Positions 34,853 through 45,635 of a DNA stretch of 64,000 bases are shown here, one piece after another. Numbering within the stretch: the first letter of the stretch is position 1; each line of letters starts with the position of its first letter. Source of the DNA: Uloborus plumipes (taxonomy: Eukaryota; Arthropoda; Arachnida; Araneae; Uloboridae); NCBI GenBank assembly GCA_038373865.1, contig JAXGGA010001034.1, positions 1-64,000 on the forward strand, written 5' to 3'. The notes below the pieces were generated by a model. It did not search any database. It had not been told where the DNA came from and worked only from the letters and a program-made list of their open reading frames with translations. Both the position numbers and the translations under genes were made by a program.

Positions 34853-35749
34853 AAGGGAAATCCAAACATGCGGATACGATCACACATTTATTCCTGAAAC
34901 ACGATTTTCATTTATCGGCTTTGGATTACTTCGATCTAAATGTTATAAATGCCACCGAAAATGAAACGCTTCTGACTCTCTCACCTCCCACTGCGACTTC
35001 TGCCTCGCAGCGAACTCCCACAGCGGGGGCGAACGGAACTTTTACTTAATGAAGTTTGACTGAAATTGATTTTTCAAAAGGAGGGGGGAATTCTGATTAA
35101 ATTTTTCCCTGGGTTTCACATTATAACGGCGGTACTTACCCTTATTTGTAGATACTTAGTGATTAAAACGTGTGGGAAAAGAGTGCGAAATTTCATTTAA
35201 GGTGTTTTCGAGAAGAAAGATTTAATAAATACAAGTAAATGCGTTCTAATAAACATAGCGTTCTAAGTGTTACTTGCAAAAAACTTTCAAGCATGGGAAA
35301 AATAATTTTTAAAACATTTATTTTCTTACATATTTGTAGCTAAAAATAATTGGCGCAGATTCTTACATGAAGCATTATCAAATTTAAAGCTAAAAGAAAT
35401 TCCTTTGAAAAACTATACTAGTTGCTCAATAGCATAGTGTTTTTAAATCTCCTTTCACGTTTCAAAGCTAGAAATGACCCCTCTAACCCTTACAACACTA
35501 TTTAAAAGTTCTCGCTATAAAAATAACGGCTCCCAGCACCATCGGTTAATATCTTTTGTAACTAATTTTTCAAAATTCTGCTTACGATTTTTACGGCTTT
35601 CACAATAGACATAGCTTTTGACGCCCTGTAAGAAAAAGCTGTATCGTTACTGTAAAGTTACTGAAAAAAAGATTAATCGTTACTACACTGAAGAAGAAAA
35701 CTGTTACCATAGAAGATCTGTAAAAAACTGAGATTCCATTAACTTTTGT
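34853..35749. other. No gene seen
   Basis: Ordinary AT-rich sequence. 35640-35750 and 36670-36790, either side of the next element, share CGTTACTG, GAAGA and TTACAG motifs and may be one split older repeat. Confidence 0.35.
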
Positions 35750-35753
35750 AGTA

Positions 35754-36665
35754 GGGCGATTCTCTGTAAACTCGTCATTTTTCGCACGAAATCTGTCCGG
35801 GCACGGTTTTTTGAAATGTTCGTATAATTATAATACTATTGCTCAGAAAATGAATCTATTACTTGGTTTGAAAGAGGACCACTTGAGGTTTGTGTTTTTC
35901 TGATAAATCATGATAGGGGGTAAGTAATACACAGTCCCCTGCCTAGTATAACTAGGCAAGGGACTGTGTATTTTTACTCTGTTGTGTAATATCTACAAAA
36001 TGATTGGAACATAATTAGTAACGAGACTACCTATAAATTTAGGCACAAATCGTGGACATAATAACTAATATGTTTTATAATTAAATTAATTGACATTAAT
36101 AAAATCACTTCCCAGAGGACTGTTTTCACAACGACCCTGATGCATACTTTAATCACAATGTGGCTCTCAAACTAAGCAAAGTAGCGTTTCAACACCGTTC
36201 TCGGTGATTTCGGCAAATTCATGCCAAAAAGAATTTGCAAAAGTTATAGATTTTTTGTATTACAGCTTTGAATTTGTTGCAGGGGACTGTTTGAAAAAAC
36301 TCCGGACAGAATTTACATGACAATTTTAAGTTTTAGAAATACGTAGTTATACCTCATGTCATAAGAAAAATATAGCTTCATTATTCTATTTTTAGATATT
36401 AATTGCCAAATTTATGAAGTGGTAATAGGTTTTTTGAAATACTATCTTTAACAGTTAGACTATGGGATTGGGACAGCCAGGGGACTGTGTTTCTGAAGCT
36501 TAGATAATTTCTAGAAAAAAAAATTAAATTGTTATCACTCCAAATACAATTGGGCCACAAAGTATTAATGCTTTACTTGTATTAACAGCGATAATTACTT
36601 TATTACACTTTATTATTTAAATACTCTGTCCGGACAGCCAATTACCAGTTTACAGAGAATCGCCC
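35754..36665. mobile_element. 912-bp TIR element with 4-bp AGTA duplication
   Basis: GGGCGATTCTCTGTAAACT at the left and AGTTTACAGAGAATCGCCC at the right are perfect inverse, with CTGTCCGG a little further in on both sides. AGTA flanks both ends (35750-35753 and 36666-36669). No coding sequence. A motif close to CAGGGGACTGTGT recurs five times inside. The 4-bp duplication excludes hAT and PIF/Harbinger; the superfamily is left open. Confidence 0.75.
35926..35972. repeat. 22-bp stem, 3-nt loop hairpin
   Basis: AATACACAGTCCCCTGCCTAG plus T (35926-35947) pairs with 35951-35972 with one mismatch, loop ATA. It lies within the AGTA-flanked element and is made of two copies of its recurring CAGGGGACTGTGT motif placed head to head. 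Confidence 0.85.
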
Positions 36666-36862
36666 AGTAACGATACAGATCTTCTTCAAGTAAAATTACC
36701 AGCGTCACTAAAGTACCATTACTGGAAAACTGTATAAAAGTCCAGTTTACTGACAACTTACAGTATTTTCTTTTTTATTTAGTACCAGATTCAATCGAAA
36801 CATTCGACAAGTAAAACAATGTTTCAGAAATTACAAAAAAAAAAAAAAATCAATCCTTGCTA

Positions 36863-37481
36863 CACTGCAAAAAACAAACTTGTTTTTGCAGTATACTGGC
36901 AGCTTGGCCGCAGAGCTTCCAATTTAAAACTGTAAAATGCGCAGTAATAAAATAAAACTAGCAATTTTACAGTTTGTTACTGAAAAGCAACAATTTTACC
37001 GTTTATCACCACTATGGCAGGGATTCAAGTGAAACAGCACTGCTATCGCTTCGAATTGCAATCGCTACTGGAAGTGAATTACATTATCATCAACTTAACT
37101 TGGCATGACGTCACTACGGGTGGAGCCAATAAGAGCTCACAAGCACTCAGCGATCTCCTCTTATTCGCCAAGTAGGCTGTGACGTTTTATCTAGCTCGTT
37201 TTTCATAGGTAAACGTCACGCTGACGTAACGATGTTTTTATCAAGAAACGTTCTAATGTAATTCATTTCCAGTAGCGATTGTAATGTGCGATCGACTGTT
37301 TCACTTGAATCCCTGCCTATATTAGCTGTACTATACGATAAAAACAACAGTATAATACTAGCAGCCAAGGTTTCAGTTTAAAACTGTCAAATACACAGTA
37401 ATAAACTGTAAAATTAGCAATTTTTAGTTTGTGACTATAAAATTAGCTGTATTATACAGTAAAAACATATATTTTTACAGT
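36863..37481. mobile_element. CACTG-TIR foldback MITE, copy C, interrupted
   Basis: CACTGCAAAAAACAAAC at the left and TTTTTACAGTG at the right, with TA on both outer sides. The interior has the usual TTTTACAG and AATAAACTGTAAAAT motifs. A second MITE (37016-37317) is inserted in its middle. Confidence 0.7.
37016..37317. mobile_element. 302-bp MITE with ~64-bp TIRs, nested
   Basis: GGCAGGGATTCAAGTGAAAC begins the element and its inverse GTTTCACTTGAATCCCTGCC ends it. The inverse match continues through CAATCGCTACTGGAA and GAATTACATTA. TAT occurs on both sides (37013-37015 and 37318-37320). No coding sequence. A 3-bp duplication could mean PIF/Harbinger or, if only TA counts, mariner. Confidence 0.75.
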
Positions 37482-38959
37482 GTACAGACTTTCATACAAA
37501 CTCTTTAACATGACAAAAAAATTCAACCTTATTTTAGTTGGAAAAATGAGCTTAAAAAGTAAAGCTAAGTAAAATTGACCTGATAGAACAACTGTTGAAC
37601 GTTTGCAAGCTGTAAGATAATTTTCATAAAAAAAATTAAAACTTTGAATAACTTACTTCAATATTTCAAAAATGTTTTATTCACATTCAGTGGGAGATCT
37701 TTTACCAGAAATGTAATGACGTATATTTTAAATAAAGCATTTTAACTTTTACGCAAAATAAGCGGCGAAAAATTAACTCGAAAACTCCAATTCCGTTGAA
37801 AGTTTGTTTCCTTAATGCAATACTGACAAGTGCAATTCCCTTTCACAAATAACTTCAAAGTATTCTAAAATTCGGATTTCTGTCAGGAATTTTGATTATT
37901 CCTCCGCAAAGATTATAGTTCGTAGAACTATTCTTCAAGCAAAGCATTAGCTTCGTTAAAAATAATTAGAAAGCAGTATTTTGTCACGTGGTTCAACTCT
38001 GTTGAGGCGCCTTATGTAAATGAGTTGCTCACAGCAATGTCGAGATAATTAAAACAGCGCCGCCATTTTTATTTGAAGTAAAATGCATTTCAGAAAGTAA
38101 TTTCAACGGCGAAATACTTTCAGAACTATTACTGCAAATTTAGGAAGTATTTTTTAAGAAACGCATTTTTAACCAGTCTTTTAATTTAGTATAAATATTT
38201 CATTCTTTATTATAATCATCAACTAACAGACCTTCTATCCATAGCGTTATTTTAATCCTTCGCAGGGGAAATTGAAATAGTTTTTGAATACTCATAAACT
38301 TTCTGGCTATTTGGTATGCAAAAGCTTGAGGTAGAAGTTTTTAATTTGCTTTGTTTAAAATTTTCTTTTCTTAATCTCATTCTTCAATAAAGAAACGAAA
38401 TGAGAGGCGGATTAACTTCAACCATCTGTTACCTCCCAAGTTTTAATTTCATTTCGAACAAAAGAATGGCAACAAGAGATCTGTCTGGGTGAACAATGAC
38501 GTGGTTATTAATTGGCATTTGTGAAGTTGTGGCAAAGGGAAGGTTTTAGGTATGGAAAAATAACAATATAAAGCAAAGGAGTTTTTTTTTTTTCGATAAA
38601 CTTTTAGTATTTTGAATACTCTTTAGGAGTACTCTCGCAAATCTTTTCTTAAGAGGGTGAAAATTTTTAAATAACCAGAGTATGAAAATCAAAACAAAAT
38701 CGATTTAGTTGTGTGTGTGTGTGTGAAGAGTTAAAAATCTCACTTTTTATTGGAGGCGTTTAGTATCTAACAGCTCAATCAATTTCTTAAAATTGACAGA
38801 GAAGACGAAAAAATAAACGGATTCGGCTGTTTATTCAAGTGAAAACTGATTTTTTGCAGCACTTCTAATCGTTCCAACACTATATGTGTATTTTTCATTT
38901 GCGCTGATCAACTTGCTCTAGTCGATAATTTCTCACTGTAACCAGGAGCTTTGCTTTGC
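37482..38959. other. No gene seen (1.5 kb)
   Basis: AT-rich sequence with a short GT run near 38711-38726. No recognised repeat or coding trace. Confidence 0.4.
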
Positions 38960-39207
38960 TTAAGTCATTAATGACTAGCGTCCCTTTTCAGGGACTGTCC
39001 AAAAAAGGGTCTGAATCTGAATTTCCCCAAAATGAACATTTCAACCAAATAATAGTGTTTAATTAGTACATCGGTATTGTTTCAATTCGTTATTAACAGA
39101 TTGCAGCACACAACCATTGTAAAGTGTGTTCTATAGCCGTTTTAATATGACCTTTATCAAAAATTACATCGTTCCCAATCTCAAGAAAAAAAAGCTCAGT
39201 TTTCAAA

Positions 39208-40010
39208 CTAGTTGCGTGGCCCGGCTTTGCACGGCCTAAGGCCCCTATATAGACGAGCAGACGCATCAAGATTAAGTTTCACCACTTTGGATCCAGCGCG
39301 TGTTATGCTTTTTTGCCGGTTTGTGAGAGGTTGTGTTTTCTGGCAAGTTATCGCGTTTTGGTAATTTTTCAATGGGAGTTATTATTAGCGGTACGTGAAT
39401 TTGGCAAGTTTGGCAATGTCCGAAATTCTGCTCTGGTAAGCCTAGCGCCGTGACAATGAAAAATTGAAAGTAAACGTTATGAATTGGATCCAAAGTGGTC
39501 GAACTTAAGCTTGATGCGTCGGCCTGTATATATAGCGGCTCTAGCACGGCCTAACTTAAAAATAAAAATTATGTCAAGTGACACGTGTCTAAAGCAGTCC
39601 CGATTGATTTATAACTTGAACTTTCCCCACACGCAGAAAAGCTGAAAAAACATAACTTTTTGAATCGATTTGAGCCTTGAACGTTTATTACGAAATGTGG
39701 AAATGATATTAGCAATTCCAACTATCTGCTAGAGAGTTGAGTTGATACACTAAATACTCGATTGGATTGATGAAAGCCTTCAAAAATGGAGTTTTAAATT
39801 GAAATTACAAAGACAGAATCAGGTCTAAAATTGAAATAAAAAAATAAAAACCCATCGGATTTTGTTGAAACTGGTCTCTGAACCTTTCCAGTACCAAAAG
39901 GAACAAACAGTGAAAATTTCAGCCAAATCTCCCGGGTAGTTTCTGAGATCTTAGGGAACACACACACACATATACCAACATTCATTTATATATATATATA
40001 TAGATATAGA
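39208..40010 (-). mobile_element. Short non-autonomous Helitron, both ends defined
   Basis: Read on the reverse strand the 5' end is TCTATATCTATATATATATA then AATGAATGTTGG, directly after host ACGATA. The 3' end is a GC-rich hairpin region GCCGTGCAAAGCCGGGCC, then ACGCAA and CTAG followed by host T. A 5' TC, 3' CTAG and A/T insertion point are the Helitron hallmarks. The body is ~800 bp including a nested hAT-like MITE. No Rep/helicase coding sequence. Confidence 0.75.
39237..39543. mobile_element. hAT-like MITE, copy 3 (8-bp TSD), nested
   Basis: TAAGGCCCCTATATAGACG at the left, TATATATAGCGGCTCTA at the right, with a perfect 8-bp duplication GCACGGCC (39229-39236 and 39544-39551). The target is the 3' terminal hairpin of the Helitron, so this insertion is the youngest layer of the nest. 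Confidence 0.85.
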
Positions 40011-40214
40011 TATCGTAGGCAGAAAACAATTTTAGTAAAAAAATATGTACCCTCTGGGGTCTATCGTAACTTTTAATGGACGATTTTTCTTTCCTTAATA
40101 AAACAATTTTTTTATATAATATTTTTTTATTATTTTTGCTGTCCATTAAACACTGTCTGTAACCAGTATACAAAATATCTTTGGGAAAAAATGTCGCAGG
40201 CATTAATGTGTTAA

Positions 40215-40522
40215 AGTTATTAGAATAAGGACCATACACATCTTCAAACATCAATTTCTGAAAATTTGGTTCGATTGATTCAGCGGACCGGTAGCCAGGG
40301 GGAATAAATTGGGGGTTTCTTTGAATTTCCCATATTCTTATTTAACATGTAACTTTCCTTTGAGCAAATCTTACCAAAGAATCCTTGAAACAGGCAAAAT
40401 TGTTTCGACCACACTTAGCAAGAAGAAAGTATTTTCGTTTCAGAGACACAGCCAAAATGGTTCTTCTAACAAACTTGATCAGGACGAACTTATAATCAAT
40501 CTTTACCCGTTACAAATCAAAA

Positions 40523-40525
<3 letters not shown>
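40215..40525. other. No gene; flank of the SINE tail
   Basis: Nothing recognised. An open plus-strand stretch runs from here into the (AT)n tract and is not considered coding. Confidence 0.4.

Positions 40526-40595
<70 letters not shown>
40526..40595. repeat. (AT)n microsatellite, 35 units
   Basis: Uninterrupted AT dinucleotides over 70 bp. It sits exactly at the 3' end of the reverse-strand SINE, so it is most likely that element's expanded tail. Confidence 0.95.
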
Positions 40596-40599
<4 letters not shown>

Positions 40600-40872
40600 C
40601 GTGCGCCAGTCAGGCTGGCAATTTGGGGTGCTCTGCTTCACTTTTCCAACTGTACCGTTATTTGGTGTGAAGTCCGACTTCCACAGTACACGCATGCCAT
40701 AGGTACCAGTTTATAGGGTAGGCAACCTTTCACACAACAACACATTCACACAGAGAAAGGACGGGGACAGGAGAGAGAAAGCACATCCATGCCCAAGCCG
40801 GGACTCGAACCCGGGGCCACACCATCCGTGGCAGACTGCTCTGACCACTAGACAAGGTGGCCGGCACGTATA
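40596..40872 (-). mobile_element. tRNA-derived SINE, reverse strand
   Basis: Reverse-strand 5' part: GGCCACCTTGTCTAGTGGTC then AGAGC (A-box-like), CTGCCAC in anticodon-loop position, and GGGTTCGAGTCCCGGC (good B box). A ~190-bp body follows (CCAAATTGCCAGCCTGACTG, GGCGCACGACAAATA), then the (AT)n tail. The tRNA part lacks a matching acceptor stem and is fused to the body, so this is a SINE and not a tRNA gene. Confidence 0.75.
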
Positions 40873-40984
40873 ACATTCTCAAGACAGTAAGAATCGAACA
40901 CAATTAAGCTGTATATTCTTGGAGAACTTGTCGCCATTTTACGAATAACTTTATTTTGTGATATAAATGCATTACAATTTCGAA

Positions 40985-41185
40985 TTTATATCGAAAATAT
41001 TGTCGGCCGCGTTTAACGAACACTGTCGGTTCCAAGAAGTATTATACGATTAAACGGGGTACTTGTTTTAGCGGAATCTTTAACATTGGGTCTACGGCAT
41101 GAGGAAAAATTCGGTTCCGGAGGGTTTTATTCGTATAAGCGAGGTATTCGTTCATCCGTCACCCGATTAAGCGGGACCCTACAAT
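40985..41185. mobile_element. Half of a mariner/pogo-type MITE
   Basis: CGATTAAGCGGGACCCTACA ends the block; inside are CGTTTAACGAACACTG, CGATTAAACGGGGTACTTG and CGTATAAGCGAGGTATTCG. Repeated 'taa/gcg' motifs with a terminal GGACCCTACA resemble mariner/pogo derivatives. The left terminus was not located. Confidence 0.35.
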
Positions 41186-43602
41186 ACATGCAAAAAAAAT
41201 TCAGAATTGTATGCTTGGTAACAGAAGAATATATAAATGCCTAGATTTTGTTACTTCTGTTCAAATTGATCGCTTGCTATTATTTATCAATTCTAAAGCT
41301 TGAGTACGCCACCTTATGGTAGTTTAAGAAATGAACCAAGGGTAAAATATTTAGATTTTTCCCAAACAATGCAGAGATTTATCATTATGCAAGTCATATC
41401 CTACGCAAGCGGGGTCTGTCTTTGTTTTACCTCTTTCATCCCCAATTAGTACAGACTGCCGGACCTATTGTTTGAGTTGGGATTTTTTTTTCGGATTTAG
41501 TGTTTTACATTTTTCAGCATTGTTGTTTTTTTATGTAGACTGGCAACGATAAAGGAAATTAGGTAGAGCAGTTCAGTGTTTCGGTGAAATGTAATTGTCG
41601 TTTTTCTCATCCATTGATGGCAGAAAATATTATTTTAGATTTGAAGTGTAAACATGTAATTAAAATGAAGAATTTGGTTTTATTTACGAAAGGCTCACAA
41701 TTTCATATATTTTAAAATTCCATAAAGGGAACGAAACGTAAGCATCATTATTGAAATTAGAATTATTATTACTTAGTTTTTATTTATTTATTTGTGGTTT
41801 ATTTGATGTTTCTATTTATTCAATCTTTTGAAATAAATTTCGATTTTTTTAAATTTTATTTTATTCATTTATTAACTTTTGAAGTTCACTTTCAATATTT
41901 GTGATTTTTGAAATTTGAAACATCAATTATAATTTTGTTTGTTTAACTTTTAAACAAAATTACTTTTCAAGATGGAAATCAATCTTTTATACTATACTAT
42001 GACATAACTGCGCACAAAAGCCAAAAGATACAATTGCGAAAAATCCGACGTATGTAAATAATATGCAATGATTATCCTGCCTTGAAAACAAGCTCCTTTT
42101 TTAAAAAACTAACTGTAAAAGCAATATTCTCAAGTTATGCTGAAAAGTGAATCTATACCTTTTTTTTTCCATTTAATTTTTAAGTAACTATACAGAATTA
42201 AAAAAAGAAATCAACGACGTAAAAAAGCATTTGCAAAGGTTGTGGAACATTTTTACACCCATACTTCACTTTTTTTTTCTTTTCTTATTTTGCACTTAAA
42301 ATTTCAGAATTCGCCAACTCCAACGAACTATAGGGGGCGCTGTCTATGGTAGGTAAAACAAACGCATACCGTTTTGTTATTGCTACTGAGTCAAATGAAT
42401 TAGTGATATTTGATCGTATGTATGCTACCTTTTTTTTTTAAAAAATTCTTTTAAAATGAATTATCAGTTTCAAATATCTATGTTTTGACCAAGACTAACT
42501 TGTTTTGACACCCAAAACCTACACGTAAAATGCAATGCTTTACCTGTGGAAGGAATTTTGTAACTACCGCAAGGTGGCTTATTCGAGCTCTTGAGTTGCG
42601 AGTACCAATTTTACCCAGTTCTGCATTTTTTCAAATTGATTTTTTTAAACTTTTACTTTATAACACAAGGATATTTATTCTTTTTCTCAAAGTCTAAATG
42701 CTGTTTCTACCTCACTATTGTATTACAGGTAACTAAGCAAAGATCAATTTAAAATTTATCTGCATTATTTTCAATGTCACATTAATACAAAGCATTGAGA
42801 AACTCATTACTAATTCATGGGAAACAAGTTCTCCCTCTGTTTTCGGCGGCGATTTTCAATTTAAATTAGCATACACGGCGTCGTTAGCCTCCAGAGAATA
42901 ATGCTGATTTAAAAAAAAACTACAACTCTGATTTCGTTAAAATTCTTGCAAAGGAAACTTCAAACAGCATACTATCATTGAAATATGCTTTCTCATATAT
43001 TATTGAAATCATTTTGCTTTCAATGTGGCATATAAGACAGAATTTTAAACTTGACATTTAAGCATGTTTTTAAATACTTTATGAAATTCCTAGACATTTC
43101 AAATATCGATTTACAAATACATTTTTTTAATTGTAGTTGATATTTATTCTGATTGGTACTGATTTAAATAGAAACTGAATCTCGCTAGCAAAGTCTATTC
43201 AAATTTTATCGTAAAATGTGCAAATACTTGCAAGTTATTCAAATGCAAATTACTCAGATGCAGAACAGGAGACGACTTTCGGAGAAAATTTAACATGCAA
43301 CGGAGAGGTAAAGTGAGAACCTTAGAATTAATTCAACTTGCAGCATTAAAATATTATTTTTCCCCCGTGTATTACTTTTCCGAAATTAATTTTCAAATTT
43401 TAAAGTTTTAAGCTATTCACAAAAATGATCAAGTTCGTTCAATGAAAAAGTGAAACTATATCCATTAAAGCTCAAGTACTCACATTAATCATTGGCTAAG
43501 GGTTTGCTTAAATGTATTTAGATTATATAATGTAGGAAAATTATTTTTGTATTTTATTTTGCATTAGCAAATTTATTTTTTTAAATGTTATAACGTTCTC
43601 TA
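41186..43602. other. No gene (2.4 kb); possible weak inverted pair
   Basis: AT-rich. AGCTTGAGTACGCCACCTTA with TGGTAGTTT (41297-41325) is mirrored imperfectly at 42562-42590 (22 of 29 by eye), perhaps the ends of an old element. Nothing coding is seen. Confidence 0.35.
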
Positions 43603-43640
43603 CACTGCAAAAAATAAATTGTTGTTTTAACAGAAAGCAG
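43603..43640 (+). mobile_element. Left-end fragment of the CACTG-TIR MITE family
   Basis: CACTGCAAAAAATAAATTG then TTGTTTTAACAG matches the left terminus of that family. The rest is absent. Confidence 0.55.
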
Positions 43641-44048
43641 AGGTTTCATCAGAAAGCAGTAAATAAACAGCCCTAGCAGCATAATCTCATCGGCCGATGA
43701 TCGGCCATTCATCGAAACCCTATGAAATTCTCATTTGCCGGTGATCGGATTTCGATGAGTTTTCATCGGGAATTGCTCCAATATGTCTCATCGGCCTATC
43801 AGAATCCGAGCAGCAAAATCCGATGAGTTTACGATGAGATTTGGAGCAATTTACGAGCAGTGCAGTCCCGTGCCGATGAATTTAGGATCAATTTTGGATG
43901 AAAATACGATGAGAGTTGGATCAATATACGAGCAGTGTAGTTCCGTGGCGATAAATTTTGGATCAAAATACGATGAGAGTTGGATCAATTTAAAGAAAAA
44001 AGAGAAAAAAAGAAAAAAGAGCGCAGTTTAGTTCCGTGGCAGTGACTT

Positions 44049-44166
44049 TTGGAACCTCTTTTTAATTTCCCCCAACCATTTGCGACTGGCCGACTCCAGC
44101 AGCGAACCCGAGTTATCGGCGCGGAAAGCCAACGCTCTACCACCACGCTACCAAGTCTACGAATAA
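44049..44166 (-). mobile_element. tRNA-like (SINE) segment, reverse strand
   Basis: Reverse strand: TTGGTAGCGTGGTGGTAGAG (A-box-like), then CGGGTTCGCTGCTGG (B-box-like, imperfect). Spacing of about 45 bp suits a tRNA-derived Pol III promoter, but the stems do not close, so it is read as a SINE head captured in the composite. Confidence 0.45.
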
Positions 44167-44280
44167 TGAGACCAACACTGCATATTAAACAAAAATTTGA
44201 GATTGGGAAAATTTTCATCAGAAAATTTGATCTTTACGACCTCTTTCCGATGAAATCTGTAGCTTGGCATATTTTCATCG

Positions 44281-44640
44281 GGAAATTTGATTAGAAGTAT
44301 ATAGTTTTCCAATAACACATAGCTCGGTTAATTTTCATCGGGAAATTTGATCGGCAGGATATCGTTTTTCGATGGAATATAGCTCATCTTATTTTCATCG
44401 GGAAAGTTGATCGGAAGGATATCATTTTCCGATGGAATTTTGCTCATCTTATTTTCATCGGGAAAGTTGATCGGAAGGATATCATTTTCCGATGGAATTT
44501 TGCTCATCTTATTTTCATCGGGAAAGTTGATCGGAAGGATATCATTTTCCGATGGAATTTTGCTCATCTTATTTTCATCGGGAAAGTTGATCCGAAAGAT
44601 ATCGCTTTCCGATGAAAAGTAGCTCATCGAAAACCGTGCT
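44281..44640 (+). repeat. 60-bp tandem array, about six units
   Basis: Period exactly 60 bp. The three units at 44401-44580 are identical to each other (GGAAAGTTGATCGGAAGGAT, ATCATTTTCCGATGGAATTT, TGCTCATCTTATTTTCATCG) and the flanking units diverge. Because 60 is a multiple of three, both strands stay open: the reverse strand gives a 20-residue repeat beginning MSKIPSENDILP and the plus strand another. No evidence supports expression. Confidence 0.9.
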
Positions 44641-44740
44641 CGGATACTGATCGGAACGATGTCGTCGTGCGTTACGGGATCAGTTTACGAGGAGTTAGTT
44701 GATCGGCCGAGCAAAATCCGATGAGTTGATGCTACTTGGG

Positions 44741-45422
44741 TAATGTTCTCGATCGGGAACATAGGAGTTTGAAAGTAATCACATTTTTTTTCTGTCATGC
44801 TTGCTCATCAATATAACTCTTATTTATTATCACTCTGAAATTTCATAAGCATTAAACTTTTCATACATTTTCTATGAATTTTGTTATTCATTTCGGGGAA
44901 ATTGACTAAAAGAGACGTTTTTGGGACTTTTTGTGAACCACAATTATTATAAAGGAGAAAAAAAATCATAAAAAAAGCAAATCTACTGATAATAATAAGT
45001 AGATTTTTTTCAAATCGTCAAAAGCGAAACTTTTTCTTTTACATTTTCTTTTTAAAATTGATGTTCTCGTTGGGGAACATTGGCGCTTGAAAAGATTAGT
45101 GCACAAAAGACGTCAGGTCAGTAGCATTACTACGAGGAGGGACGGGGGGGAGGGGTGCCGCAATCGGAGTCATGTGACACACTTCTGGTGAAGTCATACT
45201 TAAATAGATTTAAGAGTTTGTGAAAAATATAAATTCTTCAGTGGTTCAGAAAATGTTTCCTTAGTCTTTCTTCCCCCTCAACTTTAATTTAACAATTTCT
45301 ATCTCTTTTCAATCTATCTGAAAATTGAACAAAATAATGCGGGGGATGGAGGGAATTACATGTAACTCGAAAAATTTCATGAATCCAATACTTTGTTCTG
45401 TATATTAGATCTGGTGGAAAGT
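44741..45422. other. No gene; short direct repeat pair
   Basis: ATGTTCTCGATCGGGAACAT (44743) and ATGTTCTCGTTGGGGAACAT (45061), each followed by a similar TTGAAA stretch, lie about 320 bp apart. Nothing else was recognised. Confidence 0.4.
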
Positions 45423-45635
45423 AATGAGTATATGAAGCATTTCCCTTTATGAGGCAGGACCGAATTTCCTGCTATTTAAGTAACTTTTTATGAGTATATG
45501 AAGCATGTCCCTTTATGAGGCATAAGTAAGGACCGAATTTCCTAATATTTAAGTTACCTTTTATGAGCATATGAAGCATGTCCCTTTATAAGGCATAAGT
45601 AAGGACCGAATTTCCTGATATTTAAGTTACCTTCT
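45423..45635 (+). repeat. ~70-bp tandem repeat, three units
   Basis: Units start near 45423, 45490 and 45563: ATGAGTATATGAAGCAT, TCCCTTTATGAGGCA, GGACCGAATTTCCT and ATTTAAGTWACCTT. Units 2 and 3 carry an extra TAAGTAA absent from unit 1. Confidence 0.85.

Larger units (their letters stand above)
38964..40210 (-). mobile_element. piggyBac-like element, family 1, copy 3, split by a Helitron
   Basis: Reverse-strand copy of the 31433 family: right end CATTAATGTG before TTAA (40211-40214), left end ATTAATGACTAGCGTCCC after TTAA (38960-38963). Family sequence runs 40210-40011 and resumes 39207-38964. A Helitron (39208-40010) lies between, and about 70 bp of the family are missing at the junction. 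Confidence 0.75.
43671..44740. mobile_element. 1.07-kb composite with CCCWAGYAGCAT-type ends
   Basis: The left CCCTAGCAGCATAATCTCAT and right GATGAGTTGATGCTACTTGG ends are imperfect inverse over ~23 bp. Inside are ~100-bp imperfect repeats with GATGAGAGTTGGATCAAT and ACGAGCAGTG (43790-43995), a tRNA-like block, and a 60-bp array. CGATGA/TCATCG is repeated throughout on both strands. No target duplication and no transposase were found. Confidence 0.5.

Noticed and set aside
40309..40716. 135-codon plus-strand frame
   Set aside because: It runs through the (AT)35 tract as IYIY repeats and into a SINE read on the wrong strand.
40770..40870. Candidate tRNA gene on the reverse strand
   Set aside because: It has good A- and B-box-like motifs, but no matching acceptor stem and continues into a SINE body and tail.
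44328..44627. Reverse-strand 99-codon frame with a 20-residue repeat
   Set aside because: It is a consequence of the 60-bp period; the plus strand is equally open. No start context or homology.
44281..44640. Regular 60-bp spacing resembling a CRISPR array
   Set aside because: Entire 60-bp units are repeated with no unique spacers, and the genome is eukaryotic.
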